Shown: positions 1-5,905 of the stretch, piece by piece | How the letters are laid out: each line of letters begins with the position of its first letter | Position numbering within the stretch: position 1 is the stretch's first letter | Assembly (NCBI GenBank): GCA_036821485.1 | Contig: DAISJM010000073.1 | Location: forward strand, 1 to 11,962 | Source: DAISJM01 sp036821485 | GTDB lineage: Bacteria; Verrucomicrobiota; Kiritimatiellia; CAIQIC01; JAGNIJ01 | Length of the DNA: 11,962 bases | Reading direction: 5' to 3' | Notes under the pieces: generated by a model | What the model saw: the letters and a program-made list of their open reading frames with translations, nothing else | Told to the model about the DNA's origin: nothing | The model's database searches: none | Program-made: the position numbers and the translations under genes

Positions 1-1
1 T

Positions 2-79
2 ACATTGGGGACGCTTACCGAGTATCCCGCGGATCTGAAGCCGGAGGCGGTGAAGGACAGACCGCCGGAATCTCCCTGA
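2..79 (+). CDS. C-terminal end of an unidentified upstream gene (partial)
   Basis: An open frame enters from the left edge and stops at TGA 77-79, giving about 25 residues that end in ..DRPPESP. Most third codon positions are G or C, as in the clearly coding neighbours, which supports a real gene end. The next gene follows after about 55 bases and begins an adaptor-ATPase-permease export operon. In such operons the preceding gene is often a TolC-type outer-membrane factor, and a tail containing Leu-Gly-Thr-Leu would fit one, but the fragment is too short to assign. The family is a guess from context only. Confidence 0.4.
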   Translation, partial: TLGTLTEYPADLKPEAVKDRPPESP

Positions 80-134
80 GGAGCAGGGTCTTGCGTCCCG
101 GTGCGTTGTGGGCCGGGTGAAACGGAGCATGTCT

Positions 135-1355
135 ATGAAACGACGATGGTGGGTGACCGTGGGTATGGTGGTGGCTGTGGGGCTGGTCCTTATCGGCACA
201 TGCCGGCGACGGGGAGAGCGCGGGGGGGCGGATGTCAGAGAGGTCACGGCAGGACCTCTGCAATCGTGGTCCGTTTACGATGGCGGCCTGGAATCGCGAT
301 CGCAGAAGGACATCATGTCGATGCTCGGTGGATCGGCGACCATCGTGGAGATCGTGGCTGAGGGCACGCGGGTCAAGAAGGGCGATTTGCTTGTGCGGTT
401 CGACGCCAACCAACTGGAGCGCGACATCGTGAAGTTGGAGCGCGACGTCTCGATGGCGCGTGCCGAGCTGGACAGCCTGGAGAATGCCAAGCTGCCGCTT
501 GAGATCCGGGACATCGAGCAGCGTCTGGATGACGCGAAGAGCAGCCTGGCCTCAGAGACGCAGTACCTCGATGACTGCCGTGAGTTGGCGAAGGATGAAC
601 TGATTTCCGGGCAGGAGGTGCATCAGCAGGAGTCGAAAGTAGAAGCTGCAAAGAAGCAGTTGGAGACCATCAAGATGCAGCTCAAGCTGACGAAGGAGTA
701 CCTGCATCCTTCCGCGTTGGAGAAGGCCAAAGCCTCGCTGGCCGGATCGGAGCAGGAGCTGAAGATCAGCAAGCAGCAGATGGAGCGATGCACGATTCTT
801 GCACCGATTGACGGGATGGTCGTGTACCGGCCGGTGCGCACGGGAAGCGAGCAGCGGTCGGTGCGGGTGGGGGATACGATTTATCGAAGCCAGCCGTTCA
901 TGGCGATCCCGGACATGTCAGATCTCATCGTGCGGGTCGCTGTGCCGGAGGCGGAGTTGTCGCGGGTGGACTCGGGCCATGAGGTGGTGGTCGCGCCCGT
1001 GGCGTATCCGGACCTCAGTCTCAAGGGTGTTGTGGAGTCGGTCGGCTCCATGGCGCAGTCGATGAGCGGGCGGCCCGATTGGCAACGATATTTCGAGGTG
1101 GTGGTGGCGCTCAAGGAATCGGATCCCCGGCTGCGGCCGGGCATGACGGTGCGGACGAGGATTCTCGCGGGCGCGCGTGACGCGGCGGTGCTGGTGCCGC
1201 GTCTAGCTGTGAGTTGGGACGGCAACAAGGCGTTCTGCAAAGTGATGAAGGGGGCGGGTGAGCAGCGGCGCGATGTCGAATTGGGTATCTCCAACGACGA
1301 GTTCTTCGAAGTCCTGTCGGGGCTGCAGCCCGGTGAAAAGGTGCTGGTGAGATAG
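135..1355 (+). CDS. MacA/HlyD-type periplasmic adaptor of an ABC export pump
   Basis: This 406-residue membrane-fusion protein would bridge the inner-membrane ABC permease encoded downstream to an outer-membrane channel. Residues 1-22 are a basic start (MKRRWW) followed by a hydrophobic anchor. Residues ~66-92 form the first half of a lipoyl/barrel-sandwich domain (VEIVAEGTRVKKGDLLVRFD). A long charged heptad-like region, ~95-217, is the predicted coiled-coil hairpin. The second lipoyl half follows at ~219-233 (TILAPIDGMVVY), then beta-barrel and membrane-proximal domains (LRPGMTVRTRI, ~333-343; LQPGEKVLVR at the end). I chose ATG 135 because GGAG (124-127) lies 7 bases upstream; ATG 129 and GTG 108 are also in frame. 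The stop is one base from the next ATG, so the ATPase is cotranscribed. The family is secure; the exported substrate is unknown. Confidence 0.9.
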   Translation: MKRRWWVTVGMVVAVGLVLIGTCRRRGERGGADVREVTAGPLQSWSVYDGGLESRSQKDIMSMLGGSATIVEIVAEGTRVKKGDLLVRFDANQLERDIVKLERDVSMARAELDSLENAKLPLEIRDIEQRLDDAKSSLASETQYLDDCRELAKDELISGQEVHQQESKVEAAKKQLETIKMQLKLTKEYLHPSALEKAKASLAGSEQELKISKQQMERCTILAPIDGMVVYRPVRTGSEQRSVRVGDTIYRSQPFMAIPDMSDLIVRVAVPEAELSRVDSGHEVVVAPVAYPDLSLKGVVESVGSMAQSMSGRPDWQRYFEVVVALKESDPRLRPGMTVRTRILAGARDAAVLVPRLAVSWDGNKAFCKVMKGAGEQRRDVELGISNDEFFEVLSGLQPGEKVLVR

Positions 1356-1356
1356 C

Positions 1357-2082
1357 ATGGCGCCATTCGTGCTAGAGATGAAGGATGTCTGGAAGTCCTT
1401 CTCGTCGCCCGCCGGGCAGGTGGACGTGCTGCGCGGTGTTTCGCTGAGCGTCGGCGTGGGTGAATTCGTGATGGTGACCGGCCCGTCCGGGTCCGGGAAA
1501 TCCACGCTGCTCAACCTTGTGGCCTTGTTGGATCGGCCCAGCCGGGGGCGGGTTGTGTTTGACGGGGTGGACGTGACGGGAGATGACGAGACGCTCCTGA
1601 GCGATCTCAGGAAGCACAAGGTCGGCACGGTCTTTCAGCGATTCTGTCTTCTGCCGCGGCGCAGCGCGTTGGAGAATGTGCTCTTTCGTTTTCGCTACTT
1701 GGAGATGGCCCCTGCCGAAGCACTGTCACGTTCCCGTGCGGCGTTGGCCGAGGTTGGGCTGGAATATGCGGCGGATCGTCCGGCACGGCTGCTCTCCGCC
1801 GGCGAGATGCAGCGCGTGGCCATTGCGCGCGCGGTTGCTTTGCGTCCCGTGTTACTGGTGGCAGATGAGCCCACGGGAAATCTGGACAAGGCTGCGACAC
1901 TGGAAGTGATGAAGTGTCTACAGCGGTTGAATGGTGAAGGCCTCACGATTCTCATGGTTACGCACAACGAAGGGTTGCTGCCCTTTGCATCGCGTCACAC
2001 GGTTTGCGGCAGCGGGATTCTGACGGAAGTGAGCGGCCACATGATGATGGCAGGCACTTGCGATGTGGAGAAGAAAGATTGA
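1357..2082 (+). CDS. ABC transporter ATPase, LolD/MacB type
   Basis: This 241-residue nucleotide-binding subunit powers the export pump with the neighbouring permease and adaptor. All ABC motifs are visible: Walker A GPSGSGKST (42-50), Q-loop Gln94 (TVFQRFCLLP), signature LSAGEMQ (146-152), Walker B LLVADE (166-171, catalytic Glu171) and H-loop His203 (VTHN). The signature reads LSAGEMQ rather than the common LSGGQQQ, but the Ser, second Gly and final Gln that matter are kept. The sequence after Walker B (PTGNLD) is typical of the LolD/MacB/FtsE group. The C-terminal ~20 residues beyond the fold (HMMMAGTCDVEKKD) look like an unstructured tail. The gene starts one base after the adaptor stop and its TGA overlaps the permease TTG start, so the three genes form one translationally linked unit. 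Confidence 0.95.
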   Translation: MAPFVLEMKDVWKSFSSPAGQVDVLRGVSLSVGVGEFVMVTGPSGSGKSTLLNLVALLDRPSRGRVVFDGVDVTGDDETLLSDLRKHKVGTVFQRFCLLPRRSALENVLFRFRYLEMAPAEALSRSRAALAEVGLEYAADRPARLLSAGEMQRVAIARAVALRPVLLVADEPTGNLDKAATLEVMKCLQRLNGEGLTILMVTHNEGLLPFASRHTVCGSGILTEVSGHMMMAGTCDVEKKD

Positions 2083-3305
2083 AGTCCAAGGTGTTCACAC
2101 ATGGCGCAAAGGCGTTGCTGCAGGATCTCTGGGAAAGCATGAGATCCGAACCCGGCCGTGTGGGGCTCTCTTTTCTTGCGGTGACGCTGGGCACGGTGGC
2201 GTTGGTGGCCTTGCTTTCCGTTCTCGGGAATCTGAGCGATCGCGCGCGGCAGGTCGTGGATGCATTGGGGGCCAACGTCTTTGCGGTCGGGCCCGTGTTC
2301 GGCAGGTCCTCCGAGCGGCCCGCGGACTTGCGCGCGCATCACGTGGCCTTGCTGAGAGCGGCCTTGCCCGATTGCGAGATCAGCGCGATTCGTAGGACGA
2401 CGGTTCCCATGGGCGGGGTAGACGATTGGACGCAGGTGACGTTGGTGGACGAGCATCTGGCTGCCGTGCGGGGGTGGCGCCTGGAGCGGGGTCGATTTTT
2501 GGACCGGGCCGATTTGGTCGACCGGCAACGGAATGCGGTGATCAGCAGGGACCTGAGTTCGAAACTGCGGATTACGCTGGGCAACAGCGTGGTGCTGGAT
2601 CAGATACCATTCACGGTGGTTGGTATTCTTGGCGTGGATATGGGAAGCGCAAAGGTGGGTACGGGGGATGACCCCGGCCTTTGGGGAACGGCAGCGGGGA
2701 TCTATATCCCCGTGACGACGCCCGTCGAGAGATCCTGGATGCCGTTCAGCGAGATATCGAGGGTCCATCAGATATTCGTGAAAGCGCCGCCGGCTGTGGA
2801 GATATCCAGTGTTGTTGCGGCGGTCCAGCGATTGTTTCGGGATCCCTCGCTGGCGATGGGAGACTTGGAATACGTGACACCTGAAAGCATGCTCGTACAA
2901 GTCAGACGCATACAGAACACGGTCAGAGTGGCTGGCGGCAGCGTGGCATTCTTGTGTCTGGTGCTGGGGGGCACCACGTTGATGAGTCTGATGGTCGCCA
3001 ACGTCAGAGACCGAATCCCCGAGATTGGGTTGAGGCGGGCGTTGGGAGCCACGGGGAAGGACATCGCCATGATGTTTGTTGTGGAGGCATGTCTGGTGAC
3101 CGGCGCGGCCGCATTCGTTGGAAGTGCCGTGGGCGTTACGGTTCTATGGATTGCGCGTTCGCAGTTCGATGCGCCGCTCAGCATGAGCCTATCCGTCGTT
3201 CTTGTGCCTTTTCTCGTCTCCATTCTGCTGGGGGGTGTATTTGCCTATTGGCCGGCGCGACAGGCGGCCGGCATCACTCCGGCCGAAGCCCTTCGAAATG
3301 AGTAG
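2079..3305 (+). CDS. MacB/FtsX-type ABC transporter permease
   Basis: This 408-residue inner-membrane permease has the MacB layout. One membrane segment lies near the N-terminus (~28-50), then a periplasmic MacB_PCD-like domain (~52-280), then three C-terminal FtsX segments (~285-308, 330-358, 371-391). Two family hallmarks are clear: EIGLRRALGATGKDI (315-329), the cytoplasmic loop that contacts the ATPase, and the ending PARQAAGITPAEALRNE. The frame is open back to TTG 2004, but I prefer TTG 2079: GGAG (2067-2070) is 8 bases upstream and TTGA overlaps the ATPase stop, whereas the 2004 start would need a 79-base overlap. The ATPase is a separate protein here, unlike E. coli MacB where both are fused. 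The exported molecule (peptide, lipid, drug or lipoprotein) cannot be told. Confidence 0.92.
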   Translation: MKSKVFTHGAKALLQDLWESMRSEPGRVGLSFLAVTLGTVALVALLSVLGNLSDRARQVVDALGANVFAVGPVFGRSSERPADLRAHHVALLRAALPDCEISAIRRTTVPMGGVDDWTQVTLVDEHLAAVRGWRLERGRFLDRADLVDRQRNAVISRDLSSKLRITLGNSVVLDQIPFTVVGILGVDMGSAKVGTGDDPGLWGTAAGIYIPVTTPVERSWMPFSEISRVHQIFVKAPPAVEISSVVAAVQRLFRDPSLAMGDLEYVTPESMLVQVRRIQNTVRVAGGSVAFLCLVLGGTTLMSLMVANVRDRIPEIGLRRALGATGKDIAMMFVVEACLVTGAAAFVGSAVGVTVLWIARSQFDAPLSMSLSVVLVPFLVSILLGGVFAYWPARQAAGITPAEALRNE

Positions 3306-3323
3306 CCTGCCCGTATTTCCTGT

Positions 3324-3351
3324 TTGAGTTTTTGCATCAAAACGCCATACT
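3324..3351 (+). promoter_or_regulatory. Possible sigma70-type promoter for the Ig-like protein gene
   Basis: TTGAGT (3324-3329) is separated by 16 bases from CATACT (3346-3351); each hexamer matches the consensus at four of six positions. The expected start of transcription (~3358) would leave a leader of about 17 bases containing the GGAGG ribosome site at 3363-3367. It is a modest match in a 69-base gap after the permease gene, so read-through from the pump operon is an alternative. Confidence 0.3.
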
Positions 3352-3374
3352 CCGCCCTAAATGGAGGTACGCTG

Positions 3375-4298
3375 ATGTGCCGCAGGCAATCGCTGGCCGG
3401 AATGCTCTTCTTGGCCGGTTTTCTTGTATGTGCGCGGAGTGGTGCGCAGGACGCTCTGCAGAACGAGCCGCCTGTGATCACCCACAAGCCCATGGTCGCT
3501 GCCGTGCGCGGCCAACCGGTGACGGTGCTGGCCAATGTCACCGATGACTCTGGACTGGTGAAGTCGGTGACGCTCTTCTACTCGCTATCCAAGGATGCGG
3601 CTCCGTTTCGCGTCGTGATGAAGCCGTCAGCCGGCTCGGTCTATTATGGGACGATTCCCCAGAATATGCTGACGGGTGACAGCGTCTCGTACTACATCGA
3701 AGCCATGGACCACGTCGATGCCACAAGCGAAACGCCTTGGTATGTCGTTGAGATCAAGGATGTTGTGGCGAAGGCAAAGGACAAGGAGCCGGTGGTTGTT
3801 GCGCCGGCGAAGCCGCCGAGGTCTTCAAACGATGATGGCGGACCACGCTGGCTGGGTGTTGGCATTATTGCCGGTGGCGCGGCTGCCGTATTGGGCGGGG
3901 CGCTGTTGGTTGCTGCAGACGGAGGGAGTGATTCTTCCGGCGGCGGAGGTGGGGGTGGCGGAGTGGAGGCCGGACGTTACTCTGGTTCCGTGACGGAGTG
4001 CTTCACGCCGAATGGGGGAACAGCTTCTTGTGCATCGCACGGAATGTCCATCGATATCAGTGCGAGCGGACTTGTGAGCAGCGACAGCCTTAAGGAAGGT
4101 ATGTACATGGAGACCGCGCTGCACGGAACGGAGTTCACGCTGGTGGCGAATGTGAGCGGGCCGGGTGTTGAAGCAACGGGACAAGTCGCCTACGTTGGGA
4201 CGGTGGTGGACAACAGAATTGTGGGTTCGATTTCCGGTGACGGAACATCGGCAGCCGGTGCGGGGAGTTTCTCGGGTACTTTCTCTGCGACGAAGTAA
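3375..4298 (+). CDS. Secreted/membrane protein: Ig-like domain, glycine-zipper segment, poly-Gly linker, beta-rich C-terminal domain
   Basis: I do not recognise this 307-residue protein as a named family. Residues 1-25 are a signal peptide (basic MCRR, hydrophobic core, likely cleavage after SGA or GAQ). Residues ~32-127 look like an Ig/fibronectin-type beta-sandwich: VTVLANVTDDSGLVKSVTLF, then PFRVVM and SVSYYIEAMD. A Lys/Pro-rich spacer (~128-150) leads to a hydrophobic segment at ~159-180 containing GVGIIAGGAAAVLGGALLVA, rich in GxxxG-like spacings. Eight consecutive glycines (189-196) follow. The last ~110 residues (198-307) are rich in Gly, Ser and Thr with alternating beta patterns and two cysteines (209, 219). 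ATG 3375 is chosen because GGAGG (3363-3367) lies 7 bases upstream and the signal peptide starts there; the frame stays open further upstream. A cell-envelope role is inferred from architecture alone. Confidence 0.8.
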   Translation: MCRRQSLAGMLFLAGFLVCARSGAQDALQNEPPVITHKPMVAAVRGQPVTVLANVTDDSGLVKSVTLFYSLSKDAAPFRVVMKPSAGSVYYGTIPQNMLTGDSVSYYIEAMDHVDATSETPWYVVEIKDVVAKAKDKEPVVVAPAKPPRSSNDDGGPRWLGVGIIAGGAAAVLGGALLVAADGGSDSSGGGGGGGGVEAGRYSGSVTECFTPNGGTASCASHGMSIDISASGLVSSDSLKEGMYMETALHGTEFTLVANVSGPGVEATGQVAYVGTVVDNRIVGSISGDGTSAAGAGSFSGTFSATK

Positions 4299-4370
4299 CG
4301 ACCGGTAAGGTGTGTCTCTGAGGTGGAAGGCGTGGAGCCAAGAAGAGGGAGTTGTTCAAGGGTGGTCGCC

Positions 4371-4481
4371 ATGTCATGTCAGGTTGCTGATCGAGCGCGC
4401 GGGCCGGCCCAGGTGCTCATCTCTGTTGTGTCGCATGATTCCCTGAAGTCCGAAGGACGTCCGAGAACGTTGTGTTCATGA
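4371..4481 (+). CDS. Possible 36-codon ORF overlapping the start of the REC-PAS-REC gene
   Basis: A short frame runs from ATG 4371 to TGA 4479-4481; its stop overlaps the ATG at 4478 in an ATGA junction. An AAGGGTGG stretch beginning at 4359 could serve as a ribosome site. The product would be a basic 36-residue peptide with no recognisable motif. The overlap would suit translational coupling, and the downstream gene has no good Shine-Dalgarno of its own, but open frames of this length are common by chance at this base composition. The rest of 4299-4477 holds no other gene, terminator or clear promoter that I can see. Confidence 0.15.
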   Translation: MSCQVADRARGPAQVLISVVSHDSLKSEGRPRTLCS

Positions 4482-5728
4482 TGAATCCCAGTCCGATTCA
4501 CATCCTGTTTGTTGAAGGCGACGCGAGTGATGGCGCAAGCATCCTGAGCTTCGTTGCGCGGCAGGCTTCTTCCTATCGGCTGGAGAAAGTCACAACCGGC
4601 GCTGAAGCCGTGAGGCGGCTCAACAGCGCCCACTACGATATCGCGCTTCTGGACTATCGTTTTGATGATGGGACGGCCTTTGATGTATTGGATGAAGTCC
4701 GGGGCACGCCCACGATCTTTCTGGTGGACCCCGGAGAGGAAGAGCTCGCGGCTGTTGCCCTTCATCGTGGAGCCTATGATTTTCTGATCAAGGATACTCA
4801 ACACAACTTTCTCTCCCTGCTTCCCGCCACGATTCAGAAAGTGCTTGCCCGCAAGCACGTGGAGGATTCGCTGCAGTGGAGCGAGTCGTCCTATACCGCG
4901 CTCGTGGAAGGCATGCTGGAGATGTACGTGTGCCTTGATCAGCAAGGGCGATTGCTCATGATCAATCGGGCAGGATCGGCCATGTTGGACATTCCCGGGG
5001 CGGACATCTGTGGGCGGGCCTTCTCCGGGCTTCTGCATGCAGACGACAGGAAGCGTTTTGAATCCATGCTGCAGGAAGCGGTGAAGAATCCGAAAGAGCA
5101 GCGGGCGGTCGAGTTCCGCCTGCAGTGTGCGAAGAAAGCGATTCCCGTGGCCGGGCATCTTTGGGTGCAGTCGGCACAGGGCGTGTTGCCCTGTGTTGTG
5201 CGTCTGCTGGTGGGGCAGGTGACAAGGCAGGAGGCTCGCAGCAAGGGTTCTGTGACGGCGGCGATGAAGCCGGCAGCAGCGAGAAACAAGCCGGTGGTGA
5301 CGGATACGCACAAGGCGCTGCGGGGCACGGAGAGGTTGCTGGTGGTCGATGATCAACCGGATCAGCGAGGGATTGCGGCGATGATGCTATCGCGTCTGGG
5401 CTACCAGGTACTCACGGCAGAGAGTGGCCGCGCAGCGCTGGAGTTGATGAAGCATCCTGAGGATGCTTCAGATGGAGGTTCTGGGAGGTCGCCGTTCGAC
5501 CTCGTCCTGATGGACATGAATCTCGAGGTTGGTTTTGATGGGCTTGATGCCTACCGGAAGATGTTGAGTGTTTATCCGAAGCAGCGATGCATCATCGTGA
5601 GCGGGTGTTGCGAGAGCGATCGGGTGAGGACTGCGCAGGAACTGGGCGCCGGTGATTTTGTGGGCAAGCCGTATACGTTCCAGACGCTGGGTGCGGCGGT
5701 GCGCAAGGAACTCGACACCGCTCGCTAG
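4478..5728 (+). CDS. REC-PAS-REC signalling protein lacking a histidine kinase core
   Basis: This 416-residue cytoplasmic protein has two receiver domains around a PAS domain. REC1 (~7-125) has the phospho-acceptor Asp59 (IALLDYRFDDG) and Lys105 (FLIKD), but the acidic pair reads Glu13-Gly14 and the usual Thr/Ser is Val83, so it looks degenerate. PAS (~136-245) contains the typical VCLDQQGRLLMINRAGSAML. After a ~35-residue Ala/Lys-rich linker, REC2 (~284-416) is complete: Asp291-Asp292, Asp346, Ser375, Lys397. REC2 closely resembles the C-terminal receiver of hybrid histidine kinases (GTERLLVVDDQPD; VSGCCESDRV; GKPY). No H-box and no N, G1 or G2 ATP-binding boxes occur between PAS and REC2, so it cannot autophosphorylate as a standard kinase. 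It probably relays or senses phosphate from a separate kinase. ATG 4481 and GTG 4472 are alternative starts. Confidence 0.85.
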   Translation: MMNPSPIHILFVEGDASDGASILSFVARQASSYRLEKVTTGAEAVRRLNSAHYDIALLDYRFDDGTAFDVLDEVRGTPTIFLVDPGEEELAAVALHRGAYDFLIKDTQHNFLSLLPATIQKVLARKHVEDSLQWSESSYTALVEGMLEMYVCLDQQGRLLMINRAGSAMLDIPGADICGRAFSGLLHADDRKRFESMLQEAVKNPKEQRAVEFRLQCAKKAIPVAGHLWVQSAQGVLPCVVRLLVGQVTRQEARSKGSVTAAMKPAAARNKPVVTDTHKALRGTERLLVVDDQPDQRGIAAMMLSRLGYQVLTAESGRAALELMKHPEDASDGGSGRSPFDLVLMDMNLEVGFDGLDAYRKMLSVYPKQRCIIVSGCCESDRVRTAQELGAGDFVGKPYTFQTLGAAVRKELDTAR

Positions 5729-5782
5729 GCGGATGTGTCAGGTCAGATAAGAGTCTTTCTTGCCTCGGCGGTATTTCTTGTG

Positions 5783-5811
5783 TTGACCGTGTCGTTTGCT
5801 TGTTGTACTGA
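5783..5811 (+). promoter_or_regulatory. Possible promoter of the large secreted-protein gene
   Basis: TTGACC (5783-5788) matches the -35 consensus at five of six bases. With a 17-base spacer the -10 position is TACTGA (5806-5811), a poor match that keeps only the leading TA. Position in the 177-base gap before the large gene and the correct spacing support it. The weak -10 and the palindromes lying on it suggest either a regulated promoter or a chance -35. Confidence 0.3.
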
Positions 5812-5831
5812 GTACGCAACCGTTTGCGTAC
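5805..5831. promoter_or_regulatory. Two overlapping inverted repeats (candidate operator)
   Basis: GTACTGAGTAC (5805-5815) is a perfect 5+1+5 palindrome. GTACGCAACCGTTTGCGTAC (5812-5831) has perfect 8-base arms around a CCGT loop. They share the GTAC at 5812-5815. No T-run follows, so it is not an ordinary terminator. If the promoter at 5783-5811 is real, the repeats cover its -10 and start point, which is where a repressor or activator would bind. If transcription starts upstream, the second repeat could form an RNA hairpin in the leader. Confidence 0.45.
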
Positions 5832-5905
5832 GTAGTGTCTAGAGGGAGATGTTTCCATCTCGGGAGGGGTATGTGTTTAGGGCTCATGAGGGGCAAGAGG
5901 TTGGT

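Noticed and set aside
129..203. Lipoprotein signal in the adaptor (LVLIGTC)
   Set aside because: Thr at -1 and Gly at -2 before the cysteine do not fit a normal lipobox; a plain membrane anchor is more likely.
4401..4410. GGGCCGGCCC palindrome next to GCGCGC upstream of the REC-PAS-REC gene
   Set aside because: A 10-base GC palindrome without T-run, spacing to a promoter, or repeats elsewhere; expected by chance at this composition.
4379..5356. Minus-strand open frame of 325 codons opposite the REC-PAS-REC gene
   Set aside because: The opposite strand encodes recognisable REC and PAS domains; this frame has no recognisable domain and biased shadow composition.
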